From the NCBI RefSeq assembly GCF_014701235.1, contig NZ_AP022873.1, positions 62,001-126,000 on the forward strand: a DNA stretch of 64,000 nucleotides, read 5' to 3'. Both the position numbers and the translations under genes were made by a program. Below are positions 20,197-29,033 of this stretch, in pieces. The DNA is from Dissulfurispira thermophila. GTDB taxonomy: Bacteria > Nitrospirota > Thermodesulfovibrionia > Thermodesulfovibrionales > Dissulfurispiraceae. The first letter of the stretch is position 1, and each line of letters begins with the position of its first letter. Below the pieces are notes generated by a model. The model did no database searches and was not told the DNA's origin. It saw only the letters and a list, made by a program, of their open reading frames with translations.

Positions 20197-21747
20197 ATGA
20201 AAAATCTCAGGAAAATTTCGCAGGGGATATTTTTATTAATATTTTTGTTTCTCTTCATTCAGACTGAATCAAAGGGAAGGGATGATCTCGGCTATCCTGT
20301 AAAAATATTCCTTGATTTCGATCCTCTCATTTTAACTACTACAGTACTCTCCGCACACCATGCTGCAAAGACATTCTATCTGTCTATTATCGCCGCTGGC
20401 ATTACATTAATTTTTGGCAGGGTTTTTTGTGGATGGATTTGTCCTTTGGGGACTTTGAATAATATTGTTAGCTCTTTTAAAAAATGGCGCACCAGTGCTG
20501 TTAATAGAGAGTGGTATAGGGTGAAATATTACATCCTTATATTCCTGCTTGCATCATCAATATTTTCCCTTCAGCTTGTCGGGATTGCGGATCCCATATC
20601 ACTGCTCATAAGGTCCCTCTCTGTGAGCATCTATCCTATGTTTAATTATAGTGTGAGGGCAGTATTTGACAGTATATACAGTTCTGACATTAGAGGCATT
20701 GTGAATGTTTCAGAACCCATATACTCTGCTCTTAAAAAAACTCTGCTCTCTTTCCAGCAGCCATTCTATATTCAGAGTGCATTCATCGGTATTTTATTTT
20801 TCCTAATCCTTGGATTAAACCTTGTAGAAAAGCGATTCTGGTGCAAGTATTTATGTCCACTTGGTGCATTATTAGGTCTCTTTTCGAGATTCTCGATTTT
20901 GAAAAGGTCTGTTAGCGAAGAATGTGCATCATGCGGTGCATGTGCCAATGTTTGCCAGGGAGGTGCAAACCCTGATAAAAAAGAGGAATGGAGAGATACA
21001 GAGTGTCTTTATTGTTGGAACTGTGATGATGCATGTCCACAGAATGCAGTGAGCTTCGGATTTTCTCGGGAAAAAGTAGCCGCATCTATGGATCTGGGAA
21101 GAAGGCGCGTGATTACATCAATGGCAGCAGGTGTAGTTGCAGTCCCGCTTTTAAGGGTAAATCCCCTCTCAAAATCAGAATTTATCCATGCGCGACTAAT
21201 CAGGCCCCCAGGATCACTTGAAGAAAAGGAATTTCTTAAGAGGTGTGTGAAATGTGGTGAGTGCATGAAGGTATGCATAACCAATGGGTTGCAGCCAACA
21301 GTCATTGAAGCAGGATTTGAAGGAATATGGTCTCCTATCCTTATTCCCAAGATAGGCTATTGCGAATATCGCTGCACACTCTGTGGACAGGTATGTCCAA
21401 CAGGTGCAATAAAGAAATTAACATTGGAAGAAAAAGTAAAGGTCAAAATAGGGCTTGCAATGATTGATAAGGGTAGATGTTTACCATATGCCCATTCAAG
21501 ACCTTGCATTGTATGTGAGGAAGTATGTCCAACACCGAAAAAAGCAATATGGTTTGAAAAAGCAGTTGTTAAAGATAGAAGAGGGAAAGAGGTCTTTGTT
21601 CAGCAGCCGAGGGTTGACCTTGATCTATGCATTGGCTGTGGAATTTGCGAAGCTAAATGTCCTGTTGTTGACAGTCCTGCAATCTATGTAACGAGCATAG
21701 GAGAGTCGAGATCAAAGGATAATAGGTTGTTAATGGATAGATATTAG
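20197..21747 (+). CDS. NapH/NapG-type membrane iron-sulfur protein (fusion)
   Basis: A 516-residue electron carrier. The first half is NapH-like: four to five membrane segments with the motifs CGWICPLG and CKYLCPLG, then two [4Fe-4S] motifs (CASCGACANVC with CLYCWNCDDACP). A second hydrophobic segment with a GRRRVITSMAAG start near residue 300 is followed by a NapG-like half with CVKCGECMKVC, CEYRCTLCGQVCP, a CIVCEEVCP motif and CIGCGICEAKCP. The single chain joins what are two proteins, NapH and NapG, in nitrate reductase operons. No nitrate reductase is present, so it probably passes quinol electrons to another periplasmic enzyme, perhaps with the DUF362 protein upstream. Confidence 0.85.
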   Translation: MKNLRKISQGIFLLIFLFLFIQTESKGRDDLGYPVKIFLDFDPLILTTTVLSAHHAAKTFYLSIIAAGITLIFGRVFCGWICPLGTLNNIVSSFKKWRTSAVNREWYRVKYYILIFLLASSIFSLQLVGIADPISLLIRSLSVSIYPMFNYSVRAVFDSIYSSDIRGIVNVSEPIYSALKKTLLSFQQPFYIQSAFIGILFFLILGLNLVEKRFWCKYLCPLGALLGLFSRFSILKRSVSEECASCGACANVCQGGANPDKKEEWRDTECLYCWNCDDACPQNAVSFGFSREKVAASMDLGRRRVITSMAAGVVAVPLLRVNPLSKSEFIHARLIRPPGSLEEKEFLKRCVKCGECMKVCITNGLQPTVIEAGFEGIWSPILIPKIGYCEYRCTLCGQVCPTGAIKKLTLEEKVKVKIGLAMIDKGRCLPYAHSRPCIVCEEVCPTPKKAIWFEKAVVKDRRGKEVFVQQPRVDLDLCIGCGICEAKCPVVDSPAIYVTSIGESRSKDNRLLMDRY

Positions 21748-21764
21748 GATAATTGATATTTTAA

Positions 21765-21838
21765 TGGCGGTGCAGGGATTTGAACCCCGGACACTGCGGA
21801 TATGAGCCGCATGCTCTGACCAACTGAGCTACACCGCC
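21765..21838 (-). tRNA. tRNA-Met (CAT anticodon)
   Basis: On the minus strand the cloverleaf is complete: acceptor GGCGGTG pairing with CACCGCC, D-arm GCTC/GAGC, anticodon stem TGCGG/CCGCA with loop CTCATAT giving anticodon CAT, and T-arm with GGTTCAAAT. The CCA end is not encoded. A CAT anticodon also occurs in initiator tRNA and in tRNA-Ile2; the G1:C72 pair excludes the initiator, but tRNA-Ile2 cannot be fully excluded. Confidence 0.93.
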
Positions 21839-21886
21839 TTTAAGGAAAAAATATTATAGCAAACAAAAACTTTTTATAGCAATATA

Positions 21887-21916
21887 TTGACAAAAAAATC
21901 CAAATTGCTGTATTAT
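21887..21916 (+). promoter_or_regulatory. Promoter of the speH-speE operon
   Basis: TTGACA (21887-21892) and TATTAT (21911-21916) are 18 bases apart, about 55 bases before the speH start. This is the closest match to a sigma-70 consensus in the window. Confidence 0.65.
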
Positions 21917-21927
21917 TTTTAGCTTAA

Positions 21928-21945
21928 AAGGAGCGGTTGCTCCTT
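21928..21945 (+). promoter_or_regulatory. Hairpin in the speH leader
   Basis: AAGGAGC, a GGTT loop and GCTCCTT form a perfect seven-base-pair stem directly downstream of the promoter. It contains an AAGGAG word that could mimic a ribosome binding site. It may stabilise the mRNA or regulate expression; there is no T-run, so it is not a simple terminator. Confidence 0.4.
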
Positions 21946-21972
21946 CGATTCTAAACTGAAGGGGGTAGAGAA

Positions 21973-22380
21973 TTGCATGCTTTAGGTACCCATCTTTTAG
22001 TGGAATTGAGGGACTGTAATCCTGAGATTCTCAAAGACTTAAGTAAGGTTAAGGATGCATTGGTTTCAGCAGCAAAAGAGGCCATGGCAACAATTATCGA
22101 TGTATCATTCCATGAATTTAATCCTTTCGGGATTAGTGGTATGGTTGTTATAGCTGAATCCCATCTCTCTATTCATACATGGCCTGAATACGGTTATGCT
22201 GCGGTAGACATATTTACCTGTGGAGACATCATCAAACCAGAGGTCGCTGCCCATTATCTGATTGCCCAGTTTGAGAGTAAAAATCCTTCCATTGTTGAAA
22301 TGAAGAGAGGTATTCTTTCATGCTCAAACGAAAAACTTCCTCACAAGGTATGCGATGCTGAACTCCAAATGGTTTCTTGA
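21973..22380 (+). CDS. speH: S-adenosylmethionine decarboxylase proenzyme
   Basis: Makes decarboxylated SAM, the aminopropyl donor for polyamines. The 135-residue proenzyme has the self-cleavage site AES-HLSIHTWPE, with Glu62/Ser63 as the processing point that creates the pyruvoyl group, and the catalytic residues His68 and Cys83. The start codon is TTG at 21973, with AGGGGG upstream; the nearby ATG at 21977 is out of frame, and no other in-frame start fits the family's N-terminus (normally M-x-A/S-LG-x-H). The 3' end overlaps speE by 26 bases. Confidence 0.93.
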   Translation: MHALGTHLLVELRDCNPEILKDLSKVKDALVSAAKEAMATIIDVSFHEFNPFGISGMVVIAESHLSIHTWPEYGYAAVDIFTCGDIIKPEVAAHYLIAQFESKNPSIVEMKRGILSCSNEKLPHKVCDAELQMVS

Positions 22381-23278
22381 GCAGACAACTGACCACGAAG
22401 GCTCTTTCCATTCACTTGAGGAGATAATATATGCTGGTAACACGCGCTACCAGCATATAGAAATTGTTAGAATAGGCAGTTATGGTAAATGCCTTGTTAT
22501 AGATGGAAAGATTCAGTCCAGTGAAGTGGATGAATTTATCTATCACGAGGCACTGGTACACCCTACAATGCTTCTTGCTGATTCATGTAATAAAATTCTT
22601 ATTGCAGGCGGTGGTGAAGGTGCTGTTGCAAGAGAGGTATTAAAGCATCCCTCTGTTTCAGATGTGACGATTGTGGACCTGGACGAAATAGCAGTAGCAC
22701 TCTCTAAACAGTATCTTTTACAATGGCATAGAGGAGCATTTCAGGATAGCAGAGTGAGGATATTTCATGAAGATGCAAGGAAATTCATAGAAAGGCATAC
22801 CAGTAAGTTCGATGTTATTATAGTTGATCTGCCTGAACCGAGTGACGGGGGTCCCGCCTTTTTGCTTTATACAAAGGAATTTTATGATAGTGTTTATAAC
22901 TGTCTCAATGAAGGTGGTGCTATGGTTACGCAGGCAACATCTGCCTCGGTGAATAATCTCAAGGTTTTTGCAGCTATAGTAAATACAGTTAAAGAGGCAT
23001 TTCCATATGTAAACCCTTATGTAGTTAATATCCCTTCATTTTTTGCACCATGGGGATTTGTCCTGTCATCAAAAAAGAGGGATATTTTGAGTTTATCGCG
23101 CCAATATATTGAAGACACCTTGGATAGGCTTACAGGAGAGCTAAGATTTTATGATTATGAGACACATCAAGGGATGTTTTCTCTGCCAAAGTATTTGAGG
23201 AATGCATTAAAACAAGAGGATTTTGTGATCAAAGACTCATCCCCGATTTCATTCTATCCCTCATTAAATAGGAAATAG
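22355..23278 (+). CDS. speE: Polyamine aminopropyltransferase (spermidine synthase family)
   Basis: Transfers the aminopropyl group from decarboxylated SAM to a diamine or polyamine. The 307-residue protein has the N-terminal beta domain, the SAM-binding loop AGGGEGAVAREVLKH and acidic strand VDLDEIAV, and the active-site motif DLPEPSDGGPAFLLYT. In spermidine synthases this motif is usually D-S-T-D-P; DLxxP followed by GGP recalls thermospermine synthases of the ACL5 type, so the product may be spermidine or an isomer such as thermospermine. It is co-transcribed with speH. A strong hairpin overlaps its stop codon. Confidence 0.9.
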   Translation: MLNSKWFLEQTTDHEGSFHSLEEIIYAGNTRYQHIEIVRIGSYGKCLVIDGKIQSSEVDEFIYHEALVHPTMLLADSCNKILIAGGGEGAVAREVLKHPSVSDVTIVDLDEIAVALSKQYLLQWHRGAFQDSRVRIFHEDARKFIERHTSKFDVIIVDLPEPSDGGPAFLLYTKEFYDSVYNCLNEGGAMVTQATSASVNNLKVFAAIVNTVKEAFPYVNPYVVNIPSFFAPWGFVLSSKKRDILSLSRQYIEDTLDRLTGELRFYDYETHQGMFSLPKYLRNALKQEDFVIKDSSPISFYPSLNRK

Positions 23279-23306
23279 GAAGTAAAGAATTTCCTATTTC
23301 CTATTT
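23266..23306. terminator. Bidirectional hairpin between speE and pgk
   Basis: AAATAGGAAATAGGAA (23266-23281) and TTCCTATTTCCTATTT (23291-23306) are perfect 16-base complements with a nine-base loop. It overlaps the speE stop codon and lies between convergent genes. The stem is AT-rich and its T-run is short, so efficiency is uncertain. Confidence 0.6.
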
Positions 23307-23328
23307 AACTATAAGTAACTATAAGCAC

Positions 23329-24558
23329 TTATTTTTTATCTGTTAAAGCAGATATTCCGGGAAGTTCCTTACCTTCCAGCAACTGGAGTGATGCGCCTCC
23401 CCCTGTTGATATGAAGGTTATAGCATCGCTGACACCTGCTTTATGAACGGCAAAATCAGTATCGCCACCGCCAACAATTGTCAGGGCATAAGCATCAGCA
23501 ACAGCATGTGCAATAGCAAAAGTTCCCCGCGAGAATGCATCTATCTCAAATACACCCATCGGACCGTTCCAAATTATGGTCTTTGCATTCTGAAGTGCTT
23601 CAGAAAATAGTTTTACTGATGCGGGTCCTATGTCCAGTGCCCTCCATCCCCTGGGAATTTCCTGAGTTGTGACTATCTTGGTCTCTGCACCCGGCTCTAG
23701 ACTCTGAGCAACCACGCTGTCAACCGGGAGATAGAACTTCACATTGTTTTTTTTGAGCCTATCCATTATATTTTTTGCAAGCTCTATCATATCTTCTTCT
23801 ACAAGAGAATCACCAATTTCATATTCCATTGCTTTTATAAATGTATATGCCATTCCTCCGCCAACTATCACCTTATCTACTTTATCAGCAAGATTTTCTA
23901 AAACCCCTATTTTCCCTGATACCTTTGCTCCCCCGAGTATAGCTACAAATGGTCTTACAGGATTGTCCACAACACCTTTGAGATATTCTATCTCTTTCTT
24001 AAGCAAAAAACCTGCAGCAGATGGGAGAAATTTTGTAATCCCTGCGATGGATGCATGTGCCCTATGTGCTGCACCAAAGGCATCATTCACATAAAAATCT
24101 GCTAACTTTGATAGAGACTTTGCAAATGCCTCATCGTTTTTTTCTTCACCGGGATGGAAACGAAGGTTTTCTAACAGCATTACATCTCCGTCTCTCATTT
24201 TCGACACAAGGCTTTCTACCTGTGGGCCTATGCAGTCAGGAGCAAAAATGACCTCTTTATTAAGAAGTCTTTGTAATCTTTTTGCAACAGGTGCAAGGCT
24301 AAATCTTGGCTCTACCTTTCCTTTTGGTCTGCCTAAATGAGATGCGAGGATTACCTTTGCACCTTCATCTATAGCATAGTTGATGGTAGGCAGAGTGGAA
24401 CGGATTCGCCTGTCATCTGTGATAACCATATTGTCATCGATGGGTACATTAAAATCTGTCCTTATAAAAACTCGCTTGCCCTTTATCTGAAGGTCTTCTA
24501 TTGTAAGTTTACCAAGAATATCCTTTATCTCAACAGATATGTTATTTTTCTTTGCCAT
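23329..24558 (-). CDS. pgk: Phosphoglycerate kinase
   Basis: Converts 1,3-bisphosphoglycerate and ADP to 3-phosphoglycerate and ATP. The 409-residue chain has the substrate-binding arginine region [21 protein letters not shown], the hinge and nucleotide loop [15 protein letters not shown], and the C-terminal [13 protein letters not shown] and [13 protein letters not shown] signatures. It starts with a roughly 12-residue extension before the usual beginning of the family. It lies 19 bases after gap in the same operon. Confidence 0.97.
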   Translation of the reverse strand: MAKKNNISVEIKDILGKLTIEDLQIKGKRVFIRTDFNVPIDDNMVITDDRRIRSTLPTINYAIDEGAKVILASHLGRPKGKVEPRFSLAPVAKRLQRLLNKEVIFAPDCIGPQVESLVSKMRDGDVMLLENLRFHPGEEKNDEAFAKSLSKLADFYVNDAFGAAHRAHASIAGITKFLPSAAGFLLKKEIEYLKGVVDNPVRPFVAILGGAKVSGKIGVLENLADKVDKVIVGGGMAYTFIKAMEYEIGDSLVEEDMIELAKNIMDRLKKNNVKFYLPVDSVVAQSLEPGAETKIVTTQEIPRGWRALDIGPASVKLFSEALQNAKTIIWNGPMGVFEIDAFSRGTFAIAHAVADAYALTIVGGGDTDFAVHKAGVSDAITFISTGGGASLQLLEGKELPGISALTDKK

Positions 24559-24577
24559 ACCTTATCTCCTATAAAAG

Positions 24578-25597
<1,020 letters not shown>

Positions 25598-25656
25598 TTA
25601 GTGCCAATGAGATTATGAGTGAATAAGTTAAAAACCTCACCTATTCATATACCCAT

Positions 25657-26904
25657 TTACTCATTGACTATGAATTTATTAATAACCATTCCGGTTAAAA
25701 GCTTTGGATAAAAATATGTTGATTTAGGTGGCATTCTCAACCCTGATAGTGCAACTCTTTCAACATCATCCACACTTGTTGGTCTTAGAAAAAATGCTGC
25801 GTCAAACTCCCCATCATCTGTTCTCTTTATAGCTTCTTTTACATCCATTTCATATGTCACATTGGTTATTCCAAGGTCTCTTTTTAGTATTAACTCATGA
25901 AGAACCACCACATCGAGGTTTTTTAAGGCAGGCTCTATATCTTTGAGATCTGTGCCCCTGTATTTCAAGATATACCATTGTCTTTCTTTGCCAATATAGA
26001 GACCGAATCTGCACCCTGATTCTGCACCCCAGAAAATCTTCTGATTTTCTGGGTCCTCTGATTCTATATTGTCCTTAATAGTTTCTATTTCAAAGTCCAT
26101 CTGGAGTTTGTGCAAGATTTCATTTGCATTAGTTATGCCCTTGATTAGCCTGTGAGTCGGAAGTATTGCAATGCCCTCATCAGATATATTTGCAAGGAAC
26201 ATTAACACATATTCCCACGGTCCATCCCCCATTTCTTTGAAAAATTCCAATGCAACTTCATATCTGTGGTGTCCATCAGCTATAAATATAGGTTTGTCTG
26301 ACAACTCTTTTATTATTGCATCTATTTGCAACTTGTCTTGTATCTTATAAAGCTTATGTACTGCTCCATCTATATCTCTTGCACTGATATATGGTTTGTC
26401 TTTGATATTATTTAATATGCTGGAGGTTATCTTTTCAGGACTGTTATAAAGAGAGTATATAGGACTTATATTTGCAAGGCATGCCCTCATGAGATTTAGT
26501 CTATCAGCCTTTGGTTTTGCATGGGTGGCCTCATGTGGAAATACACCTTTGCCAAGCTCCTCTATCTTAACAAGGCTCATAAGTCCTCTTAAGGTTTTAT
26601 TCTTGCCATACAGATTGTAGTCAATTTCATAAGCATAAAACATTGGGTTTGCATCCTGAACAAGAATGCCTTGTTTTATCCAATGTTCAAAAAACCCTCT
26701 TGCCCTTGTATATTTGTTATCACCATTCGTATCATTTGGGAGTTCCTTGCCAAAATCTACTCTGACGATATTGTAAGGGCTTTTATTGTAAAGGACATCT
26801 CTGTATTCAGGTGTAATTACATCATATGGAGGAGCGATTACCTCATCACCTGAAACTTTTGCTGGATTATATAGGATTCCCCTGAAAGGAATAATTTTTG
26901 CCAT
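25657..26904 (-). CDS. DUF1015 family protein
   Basis: A 415-residue cytoplasmic protein of the DUF1015 family. Diagnostic blocks are the N-terminal FRGILYNP...IAPPYDVITPEYRD and the central ADGHHRYEVALEF near residue 210, which recalls the ParB/sulfiredoxin-type active-site pattern D-G-H-x-R. The family occurs with one-carbon and serine metabolism genes in some bacteria, but no function can be taken from this context: it is followed by gap-pgk and divergent from the sensor kinase gene. Confidence 0.85.
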   Translation of the reverse strand: MAKIIPFRGILYNPAKVSGDEVIAPPYDVITPEYRDVLYNKSPYNIVRVDFGKELPNDTNGDNKYTRARGFFEHWIKQGILVQDANPMFYAYEIDYNLYGKNKTLRGLMSLVKIEELGKGVFPHEATHAKPKADRLNLMRACLANISPIYSLYNSPEKITSSILNNIKDKPYISARDIDGAVHKLYKIQDKLQIDAIIKELSDKPIFIADGHHRYEVALEFFKEMGDGPWEYVLMFLANISDEGIAILPTHRLIKGITNANEILHKLQMDFEIETIKDNIESEDPENQKIFWGAESGCRFGLYIGKERQWYILKYRGTDLKDIEPALKNLDVVVLHELILKRDLGITNVTYEMDVKEAIKRTDDGEFDAAFFLRPTSVDDVERVALSGLRMPPKSTYFYPKLLTGMVINKFIVNE

Positions 26905-27015
26905 ATTTTAATAACCATTACCCGTGTCCATTCACGGATTATTTTTGCATCTATATTATCATAAATTGTCAGAGTTTTTCATTACGGATTATCCTAAAGG
27001 AGATTATGGATAGAA

Positions 27016-27044
27016 TTGACAAAGCTGTATGGAAATTCTAAACT
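27016..27044 (+). promoter_or_regulatory. Promoter of the sensor kinase operon
   Basis: TTGACA (27016-27021) and TAAACT (27039-27044) are separated by an ideal 17 bases. The -10 box lies 21 bases before the kinase start. The -35 is within a tiny 11-codon frame that begins at 27006 after a good AAAGGAG site. Confidence 0.6.
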
Positions 27045-27065
27045 GTAAACAAGGCTAAACCAGCT

Positions 27066-29033
27066 ATGAGCTATGAGTTAAATAATACAGGTAAGTTTCT
27101 CAGAAATCTTACACTTAGCACAAAATTTACTCTTGCTATCGGCTTTATCCTTCTTACCTTTTGTGTAATATTTTCTCTCCTAATATATCTTCATCTGAAA
27201 AATAGGGTAATAGAGGATGCCAATGAAAAGACCAGGATTATAATGACCCAGATAAACGCTGTTGGAGATTATATTAAACATACATTGCGTCCAAAGATGT
27301 TTGAGGTGCTTCCTAATGTGCAGAATAAGGAGGAGTTTGTTGTGGAAGCAATGTCAACAACACATGTGACCCAAGAGGTAATGAAGAGATTTAATGCTGA
27401 TATGAAGGATTATGTCTTTAAAAGAGTTTCTGATAATCCGCTGAATCCAATGGACAAAGCTGACGAACTCCACGAAAGGTTGATAGCATTTTTCCGGGAA
27501 AATAAATGGCAAAGATCATGGAATGGCATAATTAAGGCAGAGGATAAAGAGTTTCTCATTAGAGTTAAAGCGATAATTGTAGAGAAAGGATGCCTTAAAT
27601 GTCACGGAGCCCCCTCTACGGCACCAAAAGGGCTTATTAAAAAATATGGAACAAAGAGTGGTTTTAGATGGAAAGAAGGAGATATAATTGGCGTTGAGTC
27701 TGTAACTGTTCCCATTGATATTGCGATCGGACAGATTAAAGAGATAGCTATTTCTACCTTTGTGTTTGGCTTTATAACTCTTTTATTTCTTTTTATATCA
27801 CTTCAAGGTGCATTCTGGAGTCTTGTAAGCAGACCGTTGAGCAAATTGACCTCTGTATTTAAAGGTATTGCTAATGGCACAGAGCCTCTGAACCAGAATC
27901 TTATCATCACCTCACATGATGAGATTGGAGAATTAACAGAATCTTTTAATCAGATGGCAAAACATCTCTATAATGCTCAAGAGGACCTAAGAAAAAATGC
28001 TGAAACTCTCCGCTCAATTTTTGAAGGTATTAGTGACCCCCTTGCTCTCATAAATCCTGATTGCACGCCAGAAATCACCAATCATGCATATCGAGAGTGG
28101 ATCTCAAAAGGTAAAAGCGCGGTCTTTACAAAAAGGTGTGAGCCAGAAAACTGTGACCCTGATACAATGTGTCCTATTTGTTTTCTGGCGAAGGCAAAAA
28201 AGGAAAAAAAGGCTGTTTCTGAGTACTGGGAAGGTGATGATGGGAATTATTATTATGTGCATCTCTATCCTATATTTGATGATAAGGGAGATGTATTCAA
28301 GGCAGTGCATTATGTCAAAGATATAACAGATAAAAGAAAAATGGAAGAGCAGTTGAGGATGGCTGAAAAGCTTGCTGCTATTGGTCAGCTTTCTGCGGGA
28401 ATAGCCCATGAAATAAACAATCCATTAGGTGGGGTAAGGCTTTGTTTTAATAATCTAATGACCACATCTATGGATGAAAAAACAAAGAAAACACATATCG
28501 ATGTGATCAATTCAGGGCTTGCAAGGATTCAGGATATTGTAAAACAACTTCTGGATTTCTCAAAAAAATCAGCACTGAGTATCTCTCCAGCATCCATAAA
28601 CACTCTTATAGAGAATGTACTGAATCTGACAGATTATCTTATATCAAAAAGAGAGATAAAGATTATAAAAAAACTCTCTCCTGATGTCCCTGAGATAATG
28701 GTTGACCCAAATAAGATGGAACAAGTATTTTTAAATATTATCCTAAACGCTGTCCAATCAATGAATGGAGACAAAGGTCTATTAACTATAGAGACATCTT
28801 GTAATAATGGTTTTTGCATCGCCTCTTTTGCTGATTCCGGACATGGTATCTCTGAAGAGATCTTACCTTATATCTTTGATCCATTTTTTACTACAAAACC
28901 TGTTGGAGAGGGCACAGGACTTGGTCTTTCAGTTAGTAAATCAATAATAGAGCAACATAAGGGCAAGATATTAGTTGAAACTAATCCAAAAGGCACAAAA
29001 TTTACTGTGATGTTACCTTGTGATGAAGGGTAA
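27066..29033 (+). CDS. Membrane histidine kinase with Tll0287-like haem sensor domain
   Basis: A 655-residue sensor kinase. Membrane segments at about residues 20-42 and 230-257 enclose a periplasmic domain of the Tll0287-like/DUF3365 type, with GCLKCHG (a CxxCH haem-binding motif) near residue 178 and YGTKSGFRWKEGDIIGVESV after it. A HAMP linker follows, then a PAS domain with a four-cysteine cluster (RCEPENCDPDTMCPICF, residues about 357-373), a phosphoacceptor helix GQLSAGIAHEINNPLGG (His near residue 448) and a HATPase domain with GTGLGLSVS. It should sense redox state or a small gas through haem. The last 14 bases overlap the NtrC-type regulator, so the two form one two-component system. 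Confidence 0.9.
   Translation: MSYELNNTGKFLRNLTLSTKFTLAIGFILLTFCVIFSLLIYLHLKNRVIEDANEKTRIIMTQINAVGDYIKHTLRPKMFEVLPNVQNKEEFVVEAMSTTHVTQEVMKRFNADMKDYVFKRVSDNPLNPMDKADELHERLIAFFRENKWQRSWNGIIKAEDKEFLIRVKAIIVEKGCLKCHGAPSTAPKGLIKKYGTKSGFRWKEGDIIGVESVTVPIDIAIGQIKEIAISTFVFGFITLLFLFISLQGAFWSLVSRPLSKLTSVFKGIANGTEPLNQNLIITSHDEIGELTESFNQMAKHLYNAQEDLRKNAETLRSIFEGISDPLALINPDCTPEITNHAYREWISKGKSAVFTKRCEPENCDPDTMCPICFLAKAKKEKKAVSEYWEGDDGNYYYVHLYPIFDDKGDVFKAVHYVKDITDKRKMEEQLRMAEKLAAIGQLSAGIAHEINNPLGGVRLCFNNLMTTSMDEKTKKTHIDVINSGLARIQDIVKQLLDFSKKSALSISPASINTLIENVLNLTDYLISKREIKIIKKLSPDVPEIMVDPNKMEQVFLNIILNAVQSMNGDKGLLTIETSCNNGFCIASFADSGHGISEEILPYIFDPFFTTKPVGEGTGLGLSVSKSIIEQHKGKILVETNPKGTKFTVMLPCDEG

Noticed and set aside
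21765-21838. Initiator tRNA
   Set aside because: The first acceptor pair is G:C; bacterial initiator tRNAs have an unpaired C1.
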